NCBI GenBank assembly: GCA_016490735.1
Contig: JAEMWC010000765.1
Coordinates: 312,501 to 376,500 of the forward strand
From: Pachyseris speciosa
Taxonomy: Eukaryota; Cnidaria; Anthozoa; Scleractinia; Pachyseridae
Direction: 5' to 3'
Length of the DNA stretch: 64,000 bases
The notes below the pieces were generated by a model. The model saw nothing but the letters and a program-made list of their open reading frames with translations, was not told where the DNA came from and did not search any database. Position 1 is the stretch's first letter. Each line of letters starts with the position of its first letter. A program made the position numbers and the translations under genes. Shown here piece after piece: positions 45,672 to 55,530 of this stretch.

Positions 45672-46859
45672 CAACCAGGACGAGGTCGTAAACGCTATGA
45701 AATAACCAAAGATCAAGTGGAGCATTTACGATCACTTTATTTTTCTTGGGAAGCAATTGCTGGCATTCTCCAGGTTAGTGTTTCAACCCTTCAGCGGCGA
45801 CGTAAAGAATTTGGTTTGAGTGAGTCTGCCTACTCAGAAATATCAGACGATGAATTGGATGAAATGTACAGAAGTATAACTGGCAGTGCAACAACAGGAA
45901 TTCTAACTCCTAACATTGGAAGAAGACGATTTATAGGTGCACTAAGGAGTAGAGGCTTGAACGTTCAGAGATGGAGAGTCACTGAATGTTTACGACGTGT
46001 TGATCCTGTTGGAACTGCCTTACGCTGGAGAATGACCATTCATCGTAGAAAGTATTACGTACCAACCCCCAATAGCCTATGGCATATAGATACAGGACAC
46101 AAATTAATCAGGTATAAACTGATAACACATGTCTGCATTGATGGGAAGACCAGGTTAATTTTGTATGCTGCTTGTCGCAACAATAACAAAGCAGAAACCG
46201 TGCTTTCCTTATTTCAGAATGCAGTGCAGAGATGGGGATTACCCTCACGAGTGCGTTCAGACTATGGTATGGAGAATTATCTTGTTGCTGCTCATATGAT
46301 ACAACATCGCGGACCAGGAAGAGGCAGCATTATCACTGGATCGTCTGTCCATAACTCCAGGGTCGAGAGAACACATCGCGATGTTTATTCAGGGGTGTTA
46401 GTTTTCTATGTCCGCATTTTTCTGCAGTTGGAAGATGAAGGCAACTTGGATGTCCTTAATGATCTGCATATTTTCAGCCTACACCATGTCTACATTCCAA
46501 GAATAGAAAATTCTCTAGGGGAGCTTGTCAGGCAAATGAATAATCGGCCAGTGTCAACCGAAAGGAACCTGTCACCACTTCAAATGTGGGAGAAGGGTAT
46601 GCTAGAGAACTTACATTCTGGACATACTGCATTAAGTGAGGCTGAAATTGATCACTTTGGAGTAGATCCTAATGGTGTGCAAACAGTAGAAGATGAAGAT
46701 TACCAGGTAGATATTTCACCGCCATCAATCAGCCTTTCAGATGAACAGCTTGCACAGCTACCAGATCCTCTGTCAGATGATGGAAATGGCGGAAAAGATC
46801 TCTTCCTGCAATGTATTGATATCATTAACATGTTTCTGACCTCGAGTGAAGTCTCTTGA
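45672..46859 (+). CDS. DDE integrase/transposase (rve fold), probably missing its first exon
   Basis: The open frame runs in from about 45672 (LAQPGRGRKRYEITKDQVEH) with no clear ATG. The start may be in a lost or unrecognised upstream exon, since the left TIR begins almost at once. Counting from the GTG at 45717: an HTH at about 10-34 (WEAIAGILQVSVSTLQRRRK), then the integrase core with D125 (LWHIDTGHK), D182 (VRSDYGMEN) and E217 (HNSRVERTHRD). The second D and the E are 35 apart, as in a D-D-35-E enzyme. A C-terminal helical part (NNRPVSTERNLSPLQMWEKG) and an acidic tail follow. It resembles the integrase-core proteins found in many copies in fish and cnidarian genomes. The catalytic triad is intact, so only the N-terminus is in doubt. 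Confidence 0.88.
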   Translation, partial: QPGRGRKRYEITKDQVEHLRSLYFSWEAIAGILQVSVSTLQRRRKEFGLSESAYSEISDDELDEMYRSITGSATTGILTPNIGRRRFIGALRSRGLNVQRWRVTECLRRVDPVGTALRWRMTIHRRKYYVPTPNSLWHIDTGHKLIRYKLITHVCIDGKTRLILYAACRNNNKAETVLSLFQNAVQRWGLPSRVRSDYGMENYLVAAHMIQHRGPGRGSIITGSSVHNSRVERTHRDVYSGVLVFYVRIFLQLEDEGNLDVLNDLHIFSLHHVYIPRIENSLGELVRQMNNRPVSTERNLSPLQMWEKGMLENLHSGHTALSEAEIDHFGVDPNGVQTVEDEDYQVDISPPSISLSDEQLAQLPDPLSDDGNGGKDLFLQCIDIINMFLTSSEVS

Positions 46860-48400
46860 GGCCTAAAAGGAAGAACCAAACAGTGCCACTATAATAAATT
46901 TTTTTCTCACCCATAGGAGCAGATATTCTGGGCAACAAATTCACCAGTTTCTCCCTTTACTTCTTTACTTGATCATTAAAATTGAAACATTATTTTGACG
47001 TGCAAGATGTTTTGCTGTTCACAACTTTTTTTGGAGGGGAGGGGGGTAATTGCCTTCCTGCCTGCCCCCTATAGAAAGGTTTATCCCTAATAGGGTTGCT
47101 AAAGGAAAGCAGTTGGAAGGAGTTTACCTGTGCTTAAATGGATTAACCATTTGATCTGCCACAAAGGCTGTTAAGAACTTGTAACTACAGTCGTAAATTT
47201 GTGCATCCGTTTATTGATTTATCGAAAACATATCCGCTCTAAAAGTACACGTGCCATGAAAATATATACAAGTAATTTGATCATAATATAAAAACCGGAA
47301 AATCAAGTTGAATTCAAATACTATCTATACAAACAAAACGAAAACTTCGTGACCAAACGTTATATAAGAATTGTTACGCCTGACTGTTCGTGACAAAGGC
47401 GATGCAGTTTCATGAATTTGGTTGACAACAAACGAGTTTCAAATCAAGTTGTATCCAGTATTAAAATGCTTCGCTTTGTTAATCTTTCTCCTTTTTTTGC
47501 TATCGACATCGTTCATAGATAGATCTATGAATCATAGATAGAATAGGTCTATATATCATTGGAATATTAACTTTAATTATCCCTAGTCACAGGCTTTTCC
47601 TGGTATAGATTTAAATAAAATAGAGTAGTGATGCTCTGTTCAATTGACTTTGATAGATCATTGCTTTCATCCATAAATTATAACAGTATGGGTCATAGAA
47701 AACTCTGAACAGATTTATTGCATTAATTTAGTTCTTTACTTTGATTAACAGCAAGATAAAATGAATAGCATCATTCAGTTTGAGTAATTATTGCACTGAG
47801 GTCAATCAAACCTAAACTCAAACTGGCAACAAGAAACACAACAGTGCATGTGTATAAACCCATCAATATATATGGATGTATAGAACTTAAATGAAGCTTT
47901 CTTTGACTTAAATTTATTGCTTGGCAACATTGTCAAGTTCAAAATATTGATGACAATGGGGAATTTTGACAGTCTGGAATACAGAAAAACATTGATGGAA
48001 CCTTAGCTTTATGTATTTTCTGACCCACCAATTAAATTTTTGTCTTGTCTTGCATGCATCTGCATAAAATAATATTAACTGAGACATTAAATCTTATTAA
48101 AATGTCAACTTAAATCAATAATCTATCACCTTAACCAATGAGTTTATTGAAATAAAAGCTTCTCAGCAACATGCTACATACCAAAGTTCACTTTTCTCCA
48201 ATGCAACAGAGTCTACTAATTAGACAATAATTAGGAAATGGACACCACAAAATTGTACCTTCTACACTTTTAAAAAAAACCCATTAAGACCAAAAGAACT
48301 CAACCTCCATAACTCAATGTTTGTCAAGAAAAACAGCACCTCATTTGCAGTCTTACAACTTTAAAGTCAAAAATGGCAACATCAGCCAGACTGCAGGCCA
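46860..48400. other. Spacer between convergent transposon genes
   Basis: AT-rich, no coding frame. It includes a palindromic cluster around ATAGATAGATCTATGAATCAT (about 47515-47560). It probably holds both 3' UTRs. Confidence 0.6.
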
Positions 48401-48401
48401 T

Positions 48402-50350
48402 TTACTTCTTGCCAAAGTAACACTGTGAGAATGCTAAGTCATAGAGAGCAAATAATCTATCCATAGGAGGCAGAGGAACTTTCTCAGTTGGCCTGGGAAG
48501 CTCGAGCAAGTTGGTACAGGTATGAGCTAAAGGGAGGAAGCCGCCCTCCACAGGTGGGTGCTGCTCTTCCCTTTGTTCTTCCTGCTGCTTATCACTCCTT
48601 TCTTCTGCTCATCATTGAGTCCTTCCTGACTTGCAACTTTCACGATTTCTGTGGGTAGTATAAACTCCAGTGATGGTGCAAGGCTGAAACCAAGGACAGG
48701 CTCCTCTGCAGTACCAGTTGCAAACTGAAGTATGTGACTCAAATCAAGGGTAGTCTGCCCACACACCCTCCTAGAAGCTGCCACTTCTCGAACATACTTG
48801 ACAAAGAGTTGATAAACTTCTTTTTCCTTTTTCAGGGTATTAGAACCCTCCTCTGAAAAGTTAGGCTTCAAAATGTGAAGTAACATTTGTACACTCAACT
48901 TGCCCCATGCTTGGGGTCTCAGGAGATGAACCAACATTGGCAGTTCCTGAAGAGCTGACAGCATTCCAAGCTCTTCTAGTCCGTGCCTAATTTGACGAAC
49001 ACAAGGGTCAAAACACTCTCCTAAAGAAACAATTTGCTGCAGAGTGCTCTCCTCTACAAATACAGGCAATTGCCCGTTTTGAAGCATGGCAACTGCCATC
49101 ATCACTCCAACAAAGTAGTAATTTTGTGCTAATAATGGCGTCAAGCCATGATCAAAGTACTTTTCTTTAATGGCTTGATTCATTAGTCTTATCCATTCCT
49201 TACGTGGCCCACCGTGATCAACACATTCTTCTCCCATGAAGTCCACCTGAAATGTCGGTCTATAATTTGTAATGTATTCTAGTTCACTAATTGTTGTTTC
49301 TAATATATTTGCCCTGTCAACAGTAATGTAATTTGTTTCTCCCTCGATGGTTTCTTCGCAGCTTGTAACTTCTAAGGCTCGGCCAGTTACAATCTCTTTT
49401 TGCAGAAATTTAAGCACTTCTACAGGGTCAGTCAAACCGTGATCTTTAGCACTTTTGATTACTGACTGGATATCAAATGAACTCGAGGGTGGCTGACTCT
49501 TACTTGTACTGAACACTGATCCTGCATTTGTATTAGAGGCATCAGCATTGGTGTCTGACATATGTCGAGACAATTGGACACTCGCATCAGAATCTTTTGT
49601 CAAATCCATGATATTACAAAACAAGTCGTCTCTACCACTAGCGTCACTTGAAAGCATGTCAGATTCAGGGACTTCAAACACAGGAACTTCTAGTTGTTTA
49701 TCAGTGGGATCAATCATGGATGGCAGTTCCTCCAGGAGTCTTAAATAGATCCAACCAGATGGAGCAATCGATTTCAGCAGCAGCTTTGAATCAATCTCTT
49801 TTCCTGCCTGGATGTTCGGTCTTAGCAAAGTACCACCAGAGCTCTTTACTATTTCGAAATACAAGCCCTCCATTTCACCTGTCAATAATTTCGCCAGCTC
49901 TTGCTGAAGTTTTTTGGCATCCCACTTTCTATCAATGTCAACGCCTGATATAATTCGTCCACTTCTCTCTAAATCAAGCTTTTCTGCTTTCGTCGGTATT
50001 TTCTCTCTTCCCATTTCTAGTATCATAACATCCTTTGAAACTATCTCAGATGCCAACGGTCGACCAGCAGGACGCCTTACATTCTGAACGACTGGATACG
50101 GCCGCGAGCTAGAATTAGAAGGTCTTCTGTATCTTCCTCTTGAAACTGTCGGAAACCTCCTTTGCAATTCTGTTAGTGCGCTATTAGCTGGCTGGGTTTG
50201 GCGAACGAAAGTCGTCTCCGATGTTGTTGGTTGACGTTCGTTACTAGGAATTCTTGTCGTTGATGGTCCGTGCGCAATTAACGAGGACAGCTGATTAATA
50301 CTGTCTATTGCAGCTTGTGCGATTTCTTTCACTTGTTCGGACGTCGCCAT
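48402..50350 (-). pseudogene. HECT-type E3 ubiquitin ligase-like transposon protein, one frameshift before the catalytic Cys
   Basis: The frame starts at MATSEQVKEIAQAA (50350; an upstream in-frame ATG lies at 50368). It has a Ser/Thr/Pro-rich N-terminus with an Arg-rich patch (GRYRRPSNSSSRPY), a middle region, then a HECT domain. That domain opens at about residue 370 with the hallmark DFMGEECVDHGGPRKEW, followed by YYFVGVMMAVAMLQNGQLP. The C-lobe is reached (LGFSLAPSLEFILPTE), but near 48596-48605 the frame slips and stops at 48527. In the shifted frame the active-site segment is present, FLPLAHTCTNLLELPRP (Cys at 48516-48518), and ends QCYFGKK at 48402. The likely cause is one small indel. 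HECT enzymes carry ubiquitin on that Cys. The nearest named family I recall is G2E3-like, but this is a transposon gene. Confidence 0.88.
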
Positions 50351-50419
50351 CTTTGTTTCGCAGCACATGGTAGAGAACTACCGCAACGTGTTATGGGTAA
50401 AGGAATTTTGAGAAACCCC

Positions 50420-50773
50420 AAACACACACAAAATTAATTCTAAACACACACAAAATTAATTCCAAACATACACAAAATTAATTACAAAAACACACACAAA
50501 ATTAATTCCAAACACACACAAAATTAATTCTAAAAACACACACAAAATTAATTCCAAACATACACAAAATTAATTCCAAACACACACAAAAATAATTACA
50601 AACACACAAAATATAAGTCTTCTAAAAATATAATTAATAGGTATGGTAAAATTAATTTGGCGGTTAAACAAAATGTTTTAGAAATGCAAAATATTAATTC
50701 TATCAACGTGTAAAATTAATTCATGCACATTTAAAAATTATATGCACCATTTTGACCAGAACGGGCCCCCATA
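50420..50773. repeat. Right TIR with iterons
   Basis: Mirror of the left TIR, with about 10 iterons of CACACACAAAATTAATTCCAAA type and the same outer unique part, ending CCATA. Confidence 0.85.
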
Positions 50774-51790
50774 CTCACGCCATTTAAATTTGACAACACG
50801 AATTAACCAGCTATGTTATAAATTTCCTTGGTTGAATGATTTCATGATGACTTGCGCCTCTTGCTTGCGCTAAGGACCGTGTCATTTATTAGTGCGACAA
50901 GATGATAAGTGCGCTATTAATTCAAGTCAGTGTTTTGCATAACATACGTTAATTCGCTGAACCTGCTGTGTGGATATTATTATGAACACAACTGAGCCAT
51001 TTTTTTACTTAAAAGTCATAAAATCCTCGAAGCGCTGTTCCCTTAAACCCAAAGACGAAACTAACCGGAATAAGTTTCGACGCCTTACGAAATATCCTGT
51101 TTTATGTTGTAAGTGAACTTGAGAGGAATAAAACAGTTCCAATTAAAACTCTTTATTACGAACAAACTCGACTCATATTGGCCCTCAAAACTACGTCAAT
51201 CGCTGCAGCAAATTTGCATGCGAAACGGCGGGTTGATTACGTTACAACTCAGTGTGGCATTTTCTTGGCTGAAGGTCAATCGGCTTAAACGGTTCACACA
51301 GGATTAACCGCTTTTTGAGAAGATACCTCTTCTGTTTTACCATGGCTGATGACAAAGTGTTGAAAGGTGAGCTTTTTCCGCCTGTGGCCTTCACGTGTCA
51401 AAACAGTTAAATATTGATAGTGTCATTAGTACGCTGACTCGGTGCGCGATGAACGAACAGGTTGCAGAGAAACCAGCCTCCTTATGGCCGTATGACAATA
51501 ACTTGTGCTTTTAAAGTATTGTGAGTTGGTTCTTGTGACCAAGAAAGGAAAAGCAAGTCATAAAGCAAACAGTTCGTCAGCGGAAGTTTTACGCGGAAAA
51601 TGTGACATGACTCGTCCGTGGAAATCATCTGAGAATCAACTGAGGGCCTCAGTGCCAGTGCTTTTGATCAAAGGACAAGCACCGATGTCGGTGCAAAATG
51701 GAATAATAATTTGGCCTTTTTTGACGTCGGCGACCCTTTCCTTTTGAGAGTCGAATCAAGGAAATCACAAACAACATTTCGTCGACAAAA
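50774..51790. other. GPCR 5' flank
   Basis: No other gene recognised. A frame at 51505-51747 is not supported by homology. The 5' UTR and promoter of the GPCR should lie here. Confidence 0.5.
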
Positions 51791-52915
51791 ATGGCTGGAA
51801 CAGACATTAACAAAAACACAAGCGCCGACAGCCTGGATTATATTCAATACTTGCCTATTGAGGCGGCTTTTCAAGCTGTCTCCTTACTATTAATTATGCT
51901 GGTGGCCATTGTGGCAAACACTATGAATATAATCGTAGTGTATAGAAATTCAAACATGCAGATACCAAGGTATATGTTCATCATGAACTTGGCTGTAGGA
52001 GACTTGGGAGTAACACTGCTGTCGATGCCGTTCTCTCTTGTGACTTGTATATCCCGCAGGTGGATCATGAGCGACTCATTATGCAAACTTCATGGATTTC
52101 TGGGTTCGTTCTTCTTCTGTGTCTCAATATTTACGATTACAATAATGAGCATCGAGCAGTACTATGCCCTTGTCAAACCTCTATCCCGTACAATAACAAT
52201 ACGGAGGGCGTGGTACATGATTACAGCAGTCTGGATTTTGCCCACTTTGTTGTCAATGGGACCAGTACTCGGCTGGGGTCACTTTGCGTACAACTCAAGC
52301 ACTCTATCATGCGGGGTGGCATACCCGCGTTCGATCTCGGACAAGCTCTACCTCTTGTGCCTCGTCGTAATCGCTTATGCCATCCCGTTGTTGATCATGG
52401 CCTATGCCTATATCAGGATTTTTTTCACTGTTCGTAAGCATACCGACAGAATCGCAAGATGCACGCGGGGAGGGCTAGAAGTTATGGGGCTACAGCGACG
52501 CATAATTTACACCCTCTTACTGGTGTTACTAGTATTTTTACTTTGTTGGCTCCCGTTCGTGTGTTTAATCTTGCTTGCCACGGGTGACACTAGCGTCAAC
52601 AACATGCCTTACGGACTCGGTGTGGCTGCTTACTGGTGTGGATTTTTTAACTCGTCTGTAAACCCGATCATCTTTGTCATCCGAAATGATCGCTTCCGGG
52701 AAGGTTACCGTGATATTATGAGCGAGGTCTGGTACGGTTTACAATGCAAGCGTCCCCCAAAGTTGGAAAAACCGCAACTGAAAAAGACATGGTATTTGAA
52801 TAAGCGTTCCGGGGAACTGGGGGAAAATCCACATGTTGTCCTTAGAGCTTTGCCCTCACTGTCCCCTGTACAAGATGTTGAGTTAATGTCCGACCATAGC
52901 GAAGAACATGAATGA
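51791..52915 (+). CDS. Intronless class A (rhodopsin-family) GPCR, orphan
   Basis: A single 374-residue frame with seven clear membrane helices. Family marks: N43 in TM1 (VANTMN), D71 in TM2 (NLAVGDLG), and C98 paired with C174 in the second extracellular loop. E122-Q-Y stands at the D/E-R-Y position (SIEQYYALVKP). CWLP is at 252-255 in TM6, and NPIIF at 291-295 stands in place of NPxxY. The retinal-lysine position in TM7 is Phe (GFFNSSVNP), so this is not a functional opsin despite an opsin-like GWG in loop 2. A possible glycosylation site is at N168 (YNSS). The Glu-Gln-Tyr change removes the usual Arg, which may alter G-protein coupling or basal activity. The ligand is unknown. Cnidarian genomes hold many such single-exon receptors. 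Confidence 0.95.
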   Translation: MAGTDINKNTSADSLDYIQYLPIEAAFQAVSLLLIMLVAIVANTMNIIVVYRNSNMQIPRYMFIMNLAVGDLGVTLLSMPFSLVTCISRRWIMSDSLCKLHGFLGSFFFCVSIFTITIMSIEQYYALVKPLSRTITIRRAWYMITAVWILPTLLSMGPVLGWGHFAYNSSTLSCGVAYPRSISDKLYLLCLVVIAYAIPLLIMAYAYIRIFFTVRKHTDRIARCTRGGLEVMGLQRRIIYTLLLVLLVFLLCWLPFVCLILLATGDTSVNNMPYGLGVAAYWCGFFNSSVNPIIFVIRNDRFREGYRDIMSEVWYGLQCKRPPKLEKPQLKKTWYLNKRSGELGENPHVVLRALPSLSPVQDVELMSDHSEEHE

Positions 52916-55196
52916 TACCGGGAAGTGATCGGCGCAAGCTAAACAGTGATTTAAAGCAATAACTGCTCTCAGACCGACAAATTTGGCAATTTGGGTGGAA
53001 TGATTATCAAGTGCGAAACATGGGGGTTTACTCGTGCCTGTTTTATATTCCTTTACTTAGCTGCACAGATAGTTTTAGTGTAGTTTGCTTTTATTTGTTT
53101 TAAACGTCAATGGCTTCATCTTTTCGTAGGCGAAAAATAACAAGGATTGAAACCCAGTAGCGCCAAAAAGTCGCTGCTTTGCCAATAATCAGCTTGTCAC
53201 CACTTGACGCTTACAAGTGCCCTCTCTTGTGATCGCTGTAGTAAGGATGATCGTCTTCACACGCAAAGAAACGGATGGCAACTCGTTGGTTGGTCGATTT
53301 TTCCTCAGGTGTTTGCACGTTACGTCATCGCCACCATGCTGGTGGACGTAAACAATAGATCTCTCATTAGCTCCTTTTGTTCGTCCACCAGCATTTGTTC
53401 GTTTCACCATTGTTATCTGTGTCTCTAGAGATTGGCTGCAAACCATCTATATCGAATCACTTAAGACAACCGTCTGTATTCAAGATAACCGACGTTTTAG
53501 TCAATTGTCATGTGCATAAATTAACGAACTTTCCATTTAATTACATGAGAAAAGGGAGGAAACAACACAGCTTTATAGATAGATTACAACTGTAATTCGT
53601 TGTCCTAAGTTCCCAGTTTAGCGAGGATGGTGCGTGGTGGGTTGGTTGTAAGGGTAGTACATCGCCGCTAGATACGGAACTGTACTATCTCTGCGAGATG
53701 CCCTAGATGTAGAGAGCTGATTTTAAAACGTTTCCTTCACGTAAAACAAGCGAGAATAAACTAGCTGATATCAAATTCTCGACCCAGAACTACAGCAGAG
53801 AGGCGAGGAATTATATGGTCGAACTCATCCCTTTTTACGAGCGACCACTTCTCCAATTAGTAGTTGCAACCACTCGCTAGCGTCAACTCCTTCGACGGAG
53901 GACTCCGTTCCTTACGTTTGGTTTGTGTAGGTCAGTTGTATATTTCTCTCCTTTTCTTTTGAGTGGTCGCTTTCCGTAACAAGCGTTTCCCTGCGGGTGA
54001 TCACGGAATTTTTTTCAGATGAACGAAAACTATCACGGGACCGAAAACAATCGTTTGCGATCGACCGCAGCCTACCCAGAAGAAAAAGGACGAAAAAGTT
54101 AATTTGTTTACATATGGTCACAGCGTTTTTGTGCGGCTGATGCGACATATGGAAATTGCGGCGACTTCTCTCAGCTGCTCCAGATGCCGTCTTTTTTTTT
54201 CATCCTTTTGTTGTAAGCGACCTTCTAAGAGAGCCGCTCCATATAATTTGAAATGTTTATCGATAATTCTGATTCCTTATCTGGAAGCATAGACGTTTTT
54301 CCATATACCGAAAGCAACGTACAGGCTTAGATCACGGAGATGAAATGAAATCAGCCACAACACGAGATTTCCAACAGTCCCTCTTTATTTCCTCAAACTG
54401 AACATGCAGTGTTAACGCGCCCCGTGTATAAAACAAAGAGTGTCGAACACTCTGGTCTGGAACGAATTCAGGGCGAAAACTGCCAACTGCGAACATCTTG
54501 ACAGATCTTGACCCGTGCTAATAGGGAGTTCAGGTGATACTGCAAGCGTCTTTAAAAGTCTTATAATGCGACAAACTAGAGATGAAACCCCTCACTATAT
54601 ATCACTTATCATATCTCATGACTTTTTACTTTCCTTTATACAAATCTGAATAATTTACGCATTAAAAAAAAAAAAAAAAAAAAACAGTGATACCCTTTAT
54701 CAAGAGCGAAACTTAAGCTCCTATCCTGAGAAAACAAAGATAAATTTGGCGATAAGGCGATCGAAAATAATCATACGTAAAACCCTTTCCCAATATTGCT
54801 ATAAATAATTGCCTACTATATTGCTATAAATAATTCCCTGTTTAAACTATTTTGGCTTTGACTATATTTATCTAGTATTTTTAGTTTGTAAACGCTTATT
54901 CTTGGCCAAAATCATTTCATAAACATTGACTTAAATTAAAAAGGTAACAAGCTAAATGAAAAGTGACAGTATAAAAAAAAACTTAAGGGTCGTGAGAACT
55001 CCTCGAGTCGCGTGTTATTTTTGGATCAATCAAACTGGTCCTACTTTTAAGCCACTCTAGCACATCTCGCGGTAGTTAATTTTGTTCTTGCATGTAATTT
55101 ATGTGTTTTTCTTATGATTTCCTAAAACTTTCAGGACACCTAGATGGCCTCTGGAAAAAAAATGTCAATACGATCATTAAAACTAAAACTAATTAG
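52916..55196. other. Intergenic, no gene recognised
   Basis: Short frames at 53189-53446 and 53912-54148 lack support. A poly(A) run at 54664-54684 could mark a retrotransposed end, but no body is visible. Confidence 0.5.
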
Positions 55197-55205
55197 ACAT
55201 TTGCC

Positions 55206-55300
55206 TAGCCTGCGTGCAGACGTCTCCTATTTCCGCGTGCAACAAAGGAAATAGGAGACGTCTGCACGCAGGCAGTGATTCTGGCGCCTGACGCAGGCTA
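55206..55300. mobile_element. 95 bp hAT-like MITE with exact target duplication
   Basis: TAGCCTGCGTGCAGACGTCT at the left folds back on internal AGACGTCTGCACGCAGGC, and the right end is CGCAGGCTA. ACATTTGCC flanks both sides (55197-55205 and 55301-55309; 8-9 bp). Confidence 0.85.
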
Positions 55301-55530
55301 ACATTTGCCTTGCGCGCGTTTTCCCGCGCTTGAAACCAGATGCGCCGCTTTCCCGCGCTTGTCACAAGTTGCTTGTTTTCCCGCGCTTGACACTGATTGC
55401 GTTCTTTCCAACTGTATTGTAAGGTGAGACGTGATTACTTTCTTATTGCACCAGTCATGGCGAATACGACACACTTGGATGAGCAAGGAAAAGAGCGTCA
55501 CATTCGTCATTCCAATGTTGCCTGGAACAT

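Larger units (their letters stand above)
45306..50773. mobile_element. 5.47 kb DNA transposon encoding an rve/IS3-like integrase and a HECT E3-type protein
   Basis: The left TIR (45306 to about 45650) and right TIR (about 50420-50773) are nearly identical over about 340 bp. They start TATGG(A/G)GGCCCGTTCTGG. Each is about half unique sequence (AAAATGGTGCATATAAT, CCGCCAAATTAATTTTACC) and half tandem iterons of about 20 bp, (T)GTGTGTTTGGAATTAATTT. Two convergent genes, integrase (+) and HECT (-), lie inside with a gap of about 1.5 kb. Flanks do not show a clear target duplication. IS3EU is the superfamily I would compare first, since its transposases are rve/IS3-like; this is from memory. Confidence 0.85.

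Noticed and set aside
48527..50368. Host G2E3-like gene
   Set aside because: It is intronless, enclosed by TIRs with the integrase, and starts just inside the right TIR, so a transposon gene is the better reading.
45306..50773. LTR retrotransposon, because of the rve integrase
   Set aside because: Terminal repeats are inverted, not direct, and there is no gag, protease or RT.
51791..52915. Opsin
   Set aside because: The TM7 position for the retinal lysine is Phe and the NPxxY motif is altered.
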